A DNA stretch of 28,042 nucleotides from Branchiostoma floridae (GCF_000003815.2 NW_023365795.1:9473-37514); one strand, 5' to 3'; counted from the stretch's first letter, positions 10,802-22,584 are shown. Translations and numbers: made by a program. The notes: generated from the letters alone by a model not told the origin.

Positions 10802-13477
10802 TAATGTCATGAAACATCACAGGGTGTCTGAAACACCTCCAGTAAGAAAACCGGATTTACAATTCATGCAAACGCCAGTCGAATTTGGAGATCGGTCAAA
10901 GTTTTCAACATAACCCGAGCATTGGCTGTATGTTTTCTCTGAAAATCTACCCCATAACAACTAATTTAGACTGGGTTTGGGCGACGTCTATTCAACACTA
11001 ATGATTGTATTTACCCCATGAGATGGTAGCATCTCTTAGACATGGACAAGTGAGAATCGACTGAACCTGTAAAAAAACCTAATATTTGGATCAGTTGCTT
11101 CTGAGTTTTGGAAAATATCTAGGGCATGATCGGGGTAAAGGGACACCCTATAGAAAGATATCAAGGAGATTTTTGTGATGGACCGATCCAAAATCTCATG
11201 TAAAGTTGAAAAATTGTCGCCGAGGTCTCGCTGAATTTACGCACAGTTTACAGGGACCAGCGAACGTTGGCCTAGCTGCTAAAAATCGTCCGAAGCCTGC
11301 GTAATTGCCAGGACGTTGGTCGTTCTTGACTAAAAAATGCCCATTTAGAGCTCTTTAACATGTCGACCGAACTACATTTTTTATTTGTAAAGAGCAAGCC
11401 TGCAAGACGGATTGTTGGGATTTGCGTCGAAAAGCAAAAGCGGACAGGACACTGATCATTCACGGGCCGACCTGGCCTATGTACCGTAGACACAACACAG
11501 TTAACACCGTGCGGACAGGTAGAAGACAAAACGGGCAAAAAGTCTATAAAATCTGTAAGGTTTGTCTGGTATACAAACGTTCTATCTAAACAAACAAATA
11601 AACAGAGAAGAGCTGTACCGTAGAGCTGCTACGGTTTCGGTACTTACTGAGTTTTCTGGTAGGACGTTCACGGTGAGACTGTCGTCTGGAGTCTTTTTAC
11701 TTCAACTCTTCTTCCCGGTCTGGCAACAGAAGTGAGAGAACAGGGATCCGGATCTGTCAGTACCCAGGAATTATGCAAATGGTAGTTATTGGAGACGTTA
11801 CGCCAACTAGTTAAAGCAGTTGTCTGCTCATGTTGTCTTTACTTCGTTACGCGAGGCGGGCTGGGATTTGTCTGGATTGGGAGTCAGTAGGTAATCAACA
11901 AGTCCAATTAAATAGTAAAAGTTTGCTTGTTCTACGTGAAGTAGGAAAGGTGTCTGACCACACCCTAATGCACTAATGTTTTTCCCCTAAGAAAGGCACT
12001 TTGTACCTCATCATCCGCCACAAACTGACATGGCACAACCCCCGGGCCCCTCCTCATGCAGCATGGGGGCAATGCTACCTAGTTTGTAACAAAAAGGAAC
12101 CTTAGATATTTAACTTTCTTTCGTCACGTGGAATTCCTCGTCATGCCTAATTACAGGCCGATCCTTATAAAATACACAAAGTATATAATATGCCCTTGAA
12201 TCTTATTTTGACATTTTGTGTATTTGATGTCTGTTATATCATTTTTTTCGCTCCCGAAAGCCACCGGCCCCTTTTTTTAAAATGTGACCTTAGCCTTTGT
12301 TAATGGACCAGGTCACCAAAAATGGCAATTTGGTGCCAAACAGAGGGGCAAAGGGTGACCTCCTTTTTTTGAAAATGTTGATTCCTTTAATTCATTATTT
12401 TACATGACAACCATGTCAGATGACCAGCGTTATAACGATTATCACGTGATTATGTGACGGCACTCAAATATATAGAAGTACCAAAAATCGATATTACAAG
12501 TTCAAATTATCAAATGTGGTTTTGGATAATCGCCAACCATATTTCATTGATTTTTCGATACACTTAGGTCATACAATACCTGTTGAATATATTTGGGAAA
12601 ATTTTGAAATAAAAGTAGGCAAAATTGTGTGTCATGGCAACGGCGAAAAAATAACAGTTTTTTCACAGGAAAGTTGCTTAACAAGTCACTGTTGTGTGAC
12701 TTAGACATTATACTCTAACGTTGTGGTACTTGTCTGTGAAAGAGACGGAAAACTTAGTTGCTTTTATTTGTTGCTATCTTTTTATTTCGAAAAAAAAAGA
12801 ATAAAAAAGTTGCAAAGAAAACAAACCTAATTCTAATTCTAACTCAACCCGAGTCGTCGGAGGCCTGGTCCTGGACGTCCTGATACAATTTCGAGAAGCT
12901 GACTTAGATGACATTTACCATGGCATATATGACTTCCTACTTATTGTTTAATTGCTATAATTGTTGCGTTAGCGGCCAGTTTCTCTCTCCACATGATTGA
13001 AGATTTCGTCATGATACCATTTCCGAGAAGTCCACCTCCTGCATGACCCCGACTAAACGTTGTTCGCTGCCCAAATTGGGCATGTCATGAATAGAAACGT
13101 GTTCCAAGAAAAGGCCTGAATACAGCAGAAGTTGCGAAACAGGTTACATACGATAATCTGAAGTGTCGCAGACAACTACACAATGACCAAAAGGGGCAAG
13201 AGCATGTATGTACATGTATGTCAGGGTGTCTATAAATGCAGCGCCTTCTTTTTTCACATTTCCCTAACATTTAAATTTGTCCCTTTCAAATATATTTTCA
13301 CTGTAATACTAGCGCATTTCTATAGGATTCTATCATTGAATTCACATAAAATGACGTTTTACACCCTCGGTAGTTTTATACACCGCATTGCCATTATACG
13401 GGTATCTGCAGATACAAGTGCGGTACTAGTTATTAGGAGCATTTTGGAAGCTACAGTGACATTTATGAAATACATTA
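10802..13477. other. Long non-coding stretch with no supported gene
   Basis: Apart from the candidate 5' exon near 11648, I see no exon, RNA gene or repeat that I can name. Open frames of 60-90 codons at 11272-11538, 12516-12704 and 13085-13270 lack recognisable domains and splice context. A short-run, T-rich block lies near 12230-12380. Confidence 0.5.
11648..11790 (-). other. Candidate non-coding first exon of the NXPE gene
   Basis: On the minus strand, CAGAAAACTCA is followed by a full consensus donor GTAAGTA at 11647. This would pair with the acceptor at 9713 through an intron of about 1.9 kb. The exon start is not determined, and other weaker donors exist in between, so this is a proposal only. 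Confidence 0.25.
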
Positions 13478-13540
13478 GGCCACACCATCTTAATTTTATG
13501 GATGACATCCTCTGGAGACCACAAAACTAATGCGCTCGGG
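13478..13540 (+). repeat. Copy of the GGCCAC..ATTTTATGGATGACAT repeat
   Basis: GGCCACACCATC is followed by ATTTTATGGATGACATCCTC, then a decayed tail ending near GCGCTCGGG. It matches 15948-16008 closely, including the tail. See also 16381-16462 and 23270-23344. Confidence 0.8.
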
Positions 13541-13980
13541 CGCAAAAATAAAAATCCAGCAAATAAAAAAATGCTGCTAAACCACAGGACTACAAAGCTG
13601 CTATTGCGTATTTAACCACAGAACACAGTTTATCGAAAAAAACAACAAATCTTTATTTGCATCTGCTCATGCTTCTCGACAAAAACTAAGAGGTTGTAAT
13701 AACAGTACTCTGCGAAGTTGCATGAACAGAAAACGAAGCCGCTATTTTTTTGGGATCACAATGACATTTGGTAGATGACATGGTTGTGGTTTTCTGACCT
13801 CTAGGTTTGATATTCGCAATTCGGTCCCTTGCGGCACAGCACGTTGACGCTTTTGCTTGCATGAACTATTTTGACACTATAACAACAAATCAAACCGCAC
13901 GATTGAGATGGATACTAAAAAACCCAATACACTTCCATCATTTATAAAAATAAAATGAACAATACATCTACACCCCCAAT

Positions 13981-14016
13981 TCATTTCATGCAGGTCTGAG
14001 GTCAACGAACTCTTGT
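13981..14016 (+). repeat. 3' end of a hairpin-ended repeat (copy 2)
   Basis: TTTCATGCAGGTCTGAGG followed by AACGAACTCTTGTT resembles the right ends at 5022 and 16905. It stands alone: I cannot find a matching 5' hairpin (expected ACCTGCAT..ATGCAGGT) upstream, so this copy is probably truncated. Confidence 0.65.
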
Positions 14017-14227
14017 TATTATCCGTTTCTCTTATATTCGCTACACCATGTATTGTCTCTTAAGCATTCATCCCATTTACCTAGTCGCCTAGTTACGTTA
14101 AATGTTGCATTAACACATACTGTTTAGCCGTCATTTTGTTTGAGAAGCATAATGCTGAGGACATGCAACGCCATTTAGATTGACGTATGCACGATACATT
14201 CACTGTACAGATGACAACCTGCTTATT
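14017..14227. other. Short spacer between repeat copies
   Basis: No gene or repeat recognised between the 3' end of copy 2 and the 5' hairpin of copy 3. Confidence 0.5.
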
Positions 14228-15555
14228 CCCTTCGTGAAACGAAGGGTTTGTTTTGAGTGCTGTTTTTTTGTGAGAGGGACGTTTGTCAGCCTGATAACTG
14301 GGGAAGGCGTGGATGGATTGTTTTGATATCTGGTATGTGGGTAGGATTAGACATGACGAAGGAATGGTAGGAATTGCGTTACGGCAGGGCGCTCTAGCGG
14401 AGTGTTATTGTACTGCAGCAGAACTTCCGGTTTTGATATTTTTTTTCGGGACTTGTTTGGGTGGTGATTTTTAAGTGGTAAGTAGCTGTGTAAATGAATA
14501 GTAAGGTGTGTAAGTTTTGGCCACTTAGGGGTTTTGCTGGGGCGGTGAAAGTCATTCTTGTGTTAGGTTTTGAGAAGGAATTATGGAAGCAGGGGTCGAT
14601 GGATCGGAATGACTGTAGGTATGCAGATAGCTTACGTAGTGATGTACATAATTGTATGATTGTTATGCAAATTAGGAGGTAATTAGCAGAATGCAGTAGG
14701 TATGTTTGGAAACCATTGTATGGTGCGTGTCTGTGAACAGAAAAGCTCGCGAACGCCCAGACAGATTGATCTGATACTTGGTATGTGGGTAGTTCTTGAG
14801 AAGGAGAAGAAACGTACGTGGCGTTTTTTCGTTTAGTGGCTTTTGACGGTTTTGCCGGGGATGTTTGTATTTGGAAAATAGGTCCGGCAGTGAACCAGTG
14901 TGGCTATATTTGGGTGTAATGGTGTAACGGTTCTATATTTATGTGATTACGTCATGCCAGCGTGGGCTGCAGTTGTGCATGGACCTACCCGACCCCACAG
15001 GAAGTGACCCCCAAGGTCATAGTTGCGACAGACGTTTGTATCGAAGACTACAAGAAAATGGTTTATAGGGATAGTACATTATACATGATGGGGTGTACAT
15101 GTATCCCATAAGATTTGATAATCTGTAGACCAAGAATAAGGGTAATGATGATATTGTATACAGGGGCGTATATCATACGTTTTAAAAGGGTCTATACACG
15201 TAACAGTTACTACCGGTACAATACATTGCTGGACAAAGTTACGTAAAGTTTATGCACGAAGTGGAGCAGGGTTAAGTGTTTTTCACAGTAACTTGTAGTC
15301 ATTGATATGATTGTTTATAGGGACTGTGCATTAGACATATGGGATACACAATGTAGTGGACTGCATTGTGAAACAAAGAATGTTACATCATCATTGTTGC
15401 AAGCAACAAGTCGGCAATAATGATCTCTACCGCAGGAGTCGTATATTATACGTAAAGGGGGTTGTACAAAAAACTATTATTACTTTGTGGAAAGGTCCAT
15501 GCAATGTATCAAGTCGTCCATATTTGTTTTATCTCGATAGTCCATTATACACATT

Positions 15556-15655
15556 NNNNNNNNNNNNNNNNNNNNNNNNNNNNNNNNNNNNNNNNNNNNN
15601 NNNNNNNNNNNNNNNNNNNNNNNNNNNNNNNNNNNNNNNNNNNNNNNNNNNNNNN
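15556..15655. other. Assembly gap (100 N)
   Basis: Exactly 100 Ns, which usually marks a gap of unknown size. Sequence to the left (about 15058-15555) contains degenerate repeats of GTTTATAGGGA with CATTA.ACAT at roughly 250-bp spacing, a likely cause of the gap. Confidence 0.99.
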
Positions 15656-15947
15656 GCAGCAATGTGCATATTTAATATCTATAAATATCTTTTTTTCAGT
15701 TACAAATGTAATACATGTACGTTTGACTGTCCTGTTATGAAATGCTGTGGATTAATTAATTGTGCAAACTAGCCCCTGGTTTGCATTGATAGAACTTGAT
15801 TATAGAATTAGAAGGCATCCCCCAAGTTATCTAGAGATCAAAAATCATGACGATCCGTCAACCCTTCCCGTGTTATTACCCTCCAAAGGGATGATGCAAT
15901 TGCGCACGCGCGTAAGACTTGGTGTAAATTCCGGGAATTTTTACAAA

Positions 15948-16008
15948 GGCCACAGCAAGTAAATTTTATGGATGACATCCTCTGCAGACTGCAAAAATAG
16001 TGCGATAG
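15948..16008 (+). repeat. Copy of the GGCCACAGCAAGTAAATT repeat
   Basis: GGCCACAGCAAGTAAATT runs into TTATGGATGACATCC, then a decayed tail shared with 13478-13540. It forms a nearly perfect 31-bp inverted pair with 16432-16462. Confidence 0.85.
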
Positions 16009-16380
16009 GGGGAAAAAAAACAAGATAGGTGAAAAAAAACAAGACAGCTACATTTTCAAAAATAGGCACCATAAAGTTCTGATGACTGCTGTAAAAAGAA
16101 TTAAAGGGTCAAAACATGGCATCAGAGCCAACAAGGCATTCATTCCTGTTTTTAAGACATGCACTGGTATGGTAAAAGTGACACTAGTGTCGTAGACTGG
16201 CATCATCAACAAATTTGGTAAGCACACTCATAGCTTCCATATATCCAATAAATTTTATTTCTACAACTACAGTCCTGGGTACCTCGCAAGTGTCACTTGT
16301 ACAAGTACAATCATTAGGCTACAACACAACATATTTGCTAATTATGGTACTTTATCGTCATGTTGACGGTCCCTGCAGAA

Positions 16381-16462
16381 GAAAAAATTCTTGTTTTTTT
16401 TCTGAAATCAGGCGAAATTTAATGCACTCCAATGTCATCCATAAAATTTACTTGCTGTGGCC
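16381..16462 (-). repeat. Full-length copy of the GGCCAC..TTTCAG repeat
   Basis: Read on the minus strand it starts with the same 31 bases as 15948 and continues to GATTTCAGAAAAAAAACAAG and a T-run. This second half matches 23311-23344 on the plus strand. Confidence 0.85.
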
Positions 16463-16905
16463 CAATCGGACATACTAGTACACTACTCAGTTAGGCTAGT
16501 ATTTCTCTCTTTGTTAGTTACATGTGTCTTATGTTTGAGTATCTGCTAATATGAAATGAAGTAGGCTTATAAACTGTCCTCATTACCTATGCAAATTAGC
16601 CCCTAATTTGTATGATAAAATTTTATTATGTAAGGCATCTCCAGAGCTATCTCACTCATTCACTCGCTCACAGTCCATGACAAAAACTATCTGCATTCCA
16701 AATACCATGACAATCTGTGAACCAAATTATTCCACTCCAAAGCAACTATATAGGCTCGGAAAAAATCCTGTAGAATTCCGGACAATTTTGCCAATCGGAC
16801 GTATCATATACTGTTAGGCTAGCCCCTGAGATGTCTATAAAAAAAACACCCTCAAACCACCACACCCTCACCCATTTCACGAAGGTTGAGTTCTGCGAAC
16901 GCTTG

Positions 16906-17316
16906 TTACATGCTTGAAAAAAGCATGTACTGTTTCTGGTAGGGATCTTTGTGATTCCGGACCTATATCTTTAGAACCTCTGGATGGATTGCGATCACGT
17001 TTGCTATGGGGATAGATATTGTGAGCCATTGTGCTATAGCGCACATTAGAACTTTGCTGCAGTTTTGTGGTTCGTTTTCAAAAGATATATTTACACCCCT
17101 TTTTTTGGCAGGAGTAAAGTGGTCCTATGGTTGACCTGGAAAATGAGGTCAGTTTGTTTAGGCTGGATGCAGCACACCCGCACCAGCTGAGTGCAATTAG
17201 TGTTTAGTTTCAGTGTCCTGCAGTCATTATGGTACCTTCTACACCTCCTAGCATCTCCTTCAAAAGTGATACATTCATCAGGTTGTATGCAATGTACATC
17301 TGCAAAAGTGAATGTT
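16906..17316. repeat. Spacer with one more core-block fragment
   Basis: TAGAACCTCTGGATGGATTG at about 16973-16992 matches the core block of the hairpin-ended family (compare about 4036 and 14310). The rest shows no feature. Confidence 0.45.
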
Positions 17317-17338
17317 ACCTCCATAAATAAATGGAGGT
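17317..17338 (+). repeat. 5' hairpin end of a hairpin-ended repeat (copy 4)
   Basis: ACCTCCAT (17317-17324), loop AAATAA, ATGGAGGT (17331-17338), then CCTGTTTTTGG. It has the same arms and the same following block as copy 1. No 3' end follows before the satellite begins, so this copy is truncated. Confidence 0.75.
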
Positions 17339-17566
17339 CCTGTTTTTGGTTTTTCATTGATGTTTTGGGGTATACATGTACATCAGTTTGTTGCAGGTTT
17401 GTGGTTGTTAATAAAAATGAAATGGTTAGGTCACTAAGAAGGCGTAGTTTTGGATCTCACCGTTTACCATAGGTACATTATATAAGAACAATAATGGAAT
17501 AATTTTGCCAAACGTCAAATCATATCACCCCACAACACACCATATGCATCATCACAAAACAAAATA
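17339..17566. other. Spacer between repeat copy 4 and the satellite array
   Basis: No gene or further repeat structure recognised. Confidence 0.4.
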
Positions 17567-18853
17567 TTTCAAGCAGGTTTGACTTTTCAGACTCTTGTTG
17601 GTTACTGTAATCGGTGCTTAGCTATAAACGCGAATAACTCGCCAACAACAAGAGCTATTAAAAAACGGATTGCAGTGTTCAACTCCCCACAAAGAGACCT
17701 TTCCAATGATACCATAGTTTGCCTATGTCGGACACTTTTGAAAAATCCACATTTTTGGTCGCGGTTAGGGGGACTTAGCTATTAACGCGAATAACTCGCC
17801 AACAACAAGAGCTATTAAAAAACGGATTGCAGTGTTCAACTCCCTACAAAGAGACCTTTCCAATGATACCATAGTTTGCCTATTTCAGACACTTTTGAAA
17901 AATCCACATTTTTGGTCGCGGTTAAGGGGACTTAGCTATAAACGCGAATAACTCGCCAACAACAAGAGCTATTAAAAAACGGATTGCAGTGTTCAACTCC
18001 CTACAAAGAGACATTTCCAATGATACCATAGTAGGTTTTCAAGCAGGTTTGACTTTTCAGACTCTTGTTGGTTACTGTAATCGGTGCTTAGCTATAAACG
18101 CGAATAACTCGCCAACAACAAGAGCTATTAAAAAACGGATTGCAAAGAGACCTTTCCAAAGATACCATAGTTTGCCTATGTCGGACACTTTTGAAAAATC
18201 CACATTTTTGGTTACTGTAATTGGTGCTTAGCTATAAACGCGAATAACTCGACAACAATAAGAGCTGTTAAAAACCGGATTTCAGTGTTCAACTCCCCAC
18301 AAAGAGACCTTTCCAATGATATCATAGTTTGCCTATTTCGGACACTTTTGAAAAATCCACATTTTTCCTCGCGGTTAAGGGGACTTAGCTATAAACGCGA
18401 ATAATTCGCCAACAACAAGAGCTATTAAAAAACGGATTGCAGTGTTCACCTCCCTACAAAGAGACATTTCCAATGATACCATAGTTTGCCTATGTCGGAC
18501 ACTTTTGAAAAATCCACATTTTTGGTTACTGTAATCGGTGCTAAGCTATAAACGCGAATAATTCGCCAACAACAAGAGCTATTAAAAACGGATTGCAGTG
18601 TTCAACTCCCCACAAAGAGACCTTTCCAATGATACCATAGTTTGCCTATGTCGGACACTTTTGAAAAATCCACAGTTTTGGTTACTGTAATCGGTGCTTA
18701 GCTATAAACGCGAATAACTCGCCAACAACAAGAGCTATTAAAAAACGGATTGCAGTGTTCAACTCCCCACAAAGAGACCTTTCCAATGATACCATAGTTT
18801 GCCTATTTCGGACACTTTTGAAAAATCCACATTTTTGGTCGCGGTTAGGGGGA

Positions 18854-20389
18854 CTTAGCTATAAACGCGAATAACTCGCCAACAATACGAGCTATTAAAA
18901 AACGGATTACAGTGTTCAACTCCCCACAAAGAGACCTTTCCAATGATACCATAGTTTGCCTATTTCGGACACTTTTGAAAAATCCACATTTTTGGTTACT
19001 GTAATCGGTGCTTAGCTATCAACGCGAATAACTCGCCAACAACAAGAGCTATTAAAAAACGGATTGCAGTGTTCAACTCCCCACAAAGAGACCTTTCCAA
19101 TGATACCATAGTTTGCCTATTTCGGACACTTTTGGAAAATCCACATTTTTGGTTACTGTAATCGGTGCTTAGCTATAAACGCGAATAACTCGCCAACAAC
19201 AAGAGCTATTAAAAAACGGATTACAGTGTTCAACTCCCCACAAAGAGACCTTTCCAATGATACCATAGTTTGCCTATTTCGGACACTTTTGAAAAATACA
19301 CATTTTTGGTAACTGTAATCGGTGCTTAGCTATAAACGCGAATAACTCGCCAACAACAAGAGCTATTAAAAAACGGATTGCAGTGTTCAACTCCCCACAA
19401 AGAGACCTTTCCAATGATACCATAGTTTGCCTATTTCGGACACTTTTGAAAAATACACATTTTTGGTAACTGTAATCGGTGCTTAGCTATAAACGTGAAT
19501 AACTCGCCAACAACAAGAGCTATTAAAAAACGGATTGCAGTGTTCAACTCCCCACAAAGAGACCTTTCAAATGATACCATAGTTTGCCTATTTCGGACAC
19601 TTTTGAAAATTCCAGATTTTTGGTCGCGGTTAGGGGGACTTAGCTATAAACGCGAATAACTCGCCAACAACAAGAGCTATTAAAAAACGGATTGCAGTGT
19701 TCAACTGCCCACAAAGAGACCTTTCCAATGGTACCATAGTTTGCCTATTTCGGACCCTTTTGAAAAATCCACATTTTTGGTCGCGGTTAGGGGGACTTAG
19801 CTATAAACGCGAATAACTCGCCAACAATACGAGCTATTAAAAAACGGATTACAGTGTTCAACTCCCCACAAAGAGACCTTTCCAATGATACCATAGTTTG
19901 CCTATTTCGGACACTTTTGAAAAATCCACATTTTTGGTTACTGTAATCGGTGCTTAGCTATCAACGCGAATAACTCGCCAACAACAAGAGCTATTAAAAA
20001 ACGGATTGCAGTGTTCAACTCCCCACAAAGAGACCTTTCCAATGATACCATAGTTTGCCTATTTCGGACACTTTTGGAAAATCCACATTTTTGGTTACTG
20101 TAATCGGTGCTTAGCTATAAACGCGAATAACTCGCCAACAACAAGAGCTATTAAAAAACGGATTACAGTGTTCAACTCCCCACAAAGAGACCTTTCCAAT
20201 GATACCATAGTTTGCCTATTTCGGACACTTTTGAAAAATACACATTTTTGGTAACTGTAATCGGTGCTTAGCTATAAACGTGAATAACTCGCCAACAACA
20301 AGAGCTATTAAAAAACGGATTGCAAAGAGACCTTTCCAAAGATACCATAGTTTGCCTATGTCGGACACTTTTGAAAAATCCACATTTTT
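18854..20389. repeat. 942-bp higher-order repeat within the satellite
   Basis: The six-unit block starting at 18854 is repeated from 19796. Unit-specific variants recur 942 bp apart: AACAATACGA at 18881 and 19823, the CTATCAACG variant, TTTTGGAAAATCC, and GGATTACAG. The second copy runs into the gap. Confidence 0.85.
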
Positions 20390-20758
20390 NNNNNNNNNNN
20401 NNNNNNNNNNNNNNNNNNNNNNNNNNNNNNNNNNNNNNNNNNNNNNNNNNNNNNNNNNNNNNNNNNNNNNNNNNNNNNNNNNNNNNNNNNNNNNNNNNNN
20501 NNNNNNNNNNNNNNNNNNNNNNNNNNNNNNNNNNNNNNNNNNNNNNNNNNNNNNNNNNNNNNNNNNNNNNNNNNNNNNNNNNNNNNNNNNNNNNNNNNNN
20601 NNNNNNNNNNNNNNNNNNNNNNNNNNNNNNNNNNNNNNNNNNNNNNNNNNNNNNNNNNNNNNNNNNNNNNNNNNNNNNNNNNNNNNNNNNNNNNNNNNNN
20701 NNNNNNNNNNNNNNNNNNNNNNNNNNNNNNNNNNNNNNNNNNNNNNNNNNNNNNNNNN
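20390..20758. other. Assembly gap (369 N) inside the satellite
   Basis: The non-round length suggests an estimated gap size. The sequence to its right (20759-20908) is not satellite, although the array resumes at 20909. Confidence 0.99.
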
Positions 20759-20908
20759 AGGCTTGAGACAGAGAGAGGGTCCCGACCGACAGCTCCCGTG
20801 CGTGTCAACGGCATGACTGTGTCCTGTGTGTGCTTTCCGATCCTGTAGTTAAGACGTTCCTCGTGCAGCATTCAAAGAACCTGGGGCCACAACACCGGCC
20901 CCCTTACA
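20759..20908. other. Non-satellite island inside the array
   Basis: About 150 bp of GC-richer sequence unlike the 157-bp unit lies between the gap and the resumed array. It could be an insertion or a scaffolding error. Confidence 0.6.
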
Positions 20909-21290
20909 CTTAGCTATAAACGTGAATAACTCGCCAACAACAAGAGCTATTAAAAAACGGATTGCAGTGTTCAACTCCCCACAAAGAGACCTTTCCAAAG
21001 ATACCATAGTTTGCCTATGTCGGACACTTTTGAAAAATCCACATTTTTGGTTACTGTAATCGGTGCTTAGCTATAAACGCGAATAACTCGCCAACAATAA
21101 GAGATATCCGAAAACGGATTGCAGTGTTCGACTCGCCACCAAGAGACCTTTCCAATGATACCATAGTTTGCCTATATATTTCGGACACTTTTCAAAAATC
21201 CACATTTTGGGTTACTGTTATCGATGCTTAGCTTTAAACGGGAATAACTCGGCAACAACAAGAGATATCCGGTTAGATGGTTTTACGCAA

Positions 21291-22584
21291 TAAGGGAGAA
21301 CACAGTTTTCGACCTTTTGTAATTTCTATAGTTAAGGCCAGAAGTTGACAGGCTTTGACACGGAAAAAATAGTGCATTTTAGGAATACCAAAAATGGATA
21401 TGTTTGAGTTCAGGGTAGAAGCCACAAAATATTGAAGAAAACGGATTGCACGGTGTCTGTGTCACGCCTTCTCACGCTGCCATGCGGAGGTCAAATAACT
21501 GCAGCCAGCTCACACTAGAAATATGGGGCGCATTGATATACGGAATAGAAAACTTCCAGAATCCAAATAGTACAGTCTCAGAGTCGACACCTTCCATGAC
21601 CACACAGCACAGGTTATATCTTGCTGCCTCTCAAACAATGCTTTGTACCTCTCCTTCTCCGCGTCATGGACCCCGGGGGTCGCGCATAAATACTGTGTTC
21701 TGCTACCAAAAAACTTTTCATTACGAGGAGACATTACAGCCTGGTATTCAGCAGCGTAGGTCAACAATTGCTAAAGAAGAAAAAAGCACTCTGGTGGCGA
21801 TTCACAAGTGAAAAATCGCACGACGCTGGAAACATTTTGATTAAACATTAAACATTACGATACAGATAAATTTTTAAAAAACCTGTCAAAACCAAGATTT
21901 CCTTGTTCTTTTGGACGCAGGACGATGTCTAATTTTACCGCCTACGATTTACCTACAACTTACCCAAAACTTACAGTATGCTATCGTAGGTATAACCGTT
22001 AACGTTTACCGCCCGATATATGTGGTTGGGGCGTTTGCCAGATTTGATACAGACATTAGGCATGGAGAAATTAGACTGCTCTCATTGATGAGAAACTTAT
22101 AAAACTGCAGATGGGTATTATTACTCTCCAAGAAACAAGTTGCCGAAAATGGGCGTTTGAGAGAAGAAAATTTCACCTTCTACTGTAAGGGACTGAAAAT
22201 CAGTCAGCCCAGGTGGCAATTGACGTAACGTTGTTTTTGCTGGCTGTTAAATAGAGGTCACAGGGTTATGTTATTGACCCCCCTCCCCTCTGACGACGCA
22301 GTTCAAGCTTCCTTCACCGGCCTCTCGGGCCAATGCTAAAAACCGACAGTGCAAAATTTTGACGCCAACTGTGACCAGAACTTCCAAAAACTCAACCTTT
22401 AGTGATAAATTTGAATATCATTGTAGCAACAGATTCTGAGTACAGTAGCAATACTGTACAATGTACATTACATTAATGTACAATGTACATTACATGTACA
22501 TTACTGTACAATGTACATTGTATGTTTAACATGTGAATAGGCAATCAGATTTTCATATACAGGAATATGTATAACTGTACTTAC
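21291..22584. other. Stretch between the satellite and the Rab exon
   Basis: A short echo of the satellite (AAAACGGATTGCA) sits at 21439-21451. An open frame on the minus strand at 21510-21767 (85 codons, preceded by TTCTTCTTTAG) has protein-like composition, but I recognise no domain and no good donor. TGTACAATGTACATT palindromes cluster at 22453-22521. Confidence 0.45.
22453..22521. repeat. Clustered TGTACAATGTACATT palindromes
   Basis: Three copies of ACTGTACA/ATGTACATTAC-type words in about 70 bp, each self-complementary; probably a simple-sequence expansion. Confidence 0.8.

Larger units (their letters stand above)
14228..16905 (+). mobile_element. Hairpin-ended repeat, copy 3, with nested repeats and an assembly gap
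   Basis: The left end is CCCTTCGT (14228-14235), a GAA loop, then ACGAAGGG (14239-14246). The core block GGATGGATTG..GGTATGTGGGTAGG follows at about 14310, with related blocks near 14600 and 14740. The right end holds TTTCACGAAGGTTGAG and GCGAACGCTTG at 16875-16905, again repeating the second hairpin arm. Related monomers (TAGCCCCT..AAGGCATC) sit at about 15757-15900 and 16585-16745. It is interrupted by 100 Ns and by the inverted repeats at 15948-16462. That the two ends belong to one element is inferred from their matching arm sequence. Confidence 0.55.
17567..21290. repeat. 157-bp satellite array
   Basis: The unit starts CTTAGCTATAAACGCGAATA and contains AACTCGCCAACAACAAGAGC and GGACACTTTTGAAAAATCC. 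Starts at 17617, 17774 and 17931, then regularly from 18697 to 20267, are 157 bp apart. I count about 19 units before the gap and about two and a half after it. Junctions come in two types, GGTTACTGTAATCGGTG and GGTCGCGGTTAGGGGGA. Two units (starting 18087 and 20267) share a 17-bp deletion after GGATTGCA. Units near 21066-21290 are diverged, marking the array edge. Open frames inside it are repeat translation. Confidence 0.98.

Noticed and set aside
17579-20389. Repeated frames such as INANNSPTTRAIKKRIA
   Set aside because: Translation of the 157-bp satellite; the frame is broken in many units and shows no sign of protein-level conservation.
17567-21290. CRISPR-like regular repeat
   Set aside because: The units are tandem, without unique spacers, 157 bp long, and in an animal genome.
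21510-21767. 85-codon minus-strand frame preceded by a pyrimidine tract and AG
   Set aside because: No domain recognised and only a weak donor afterwards; it could be an exon, but I cannot support it.
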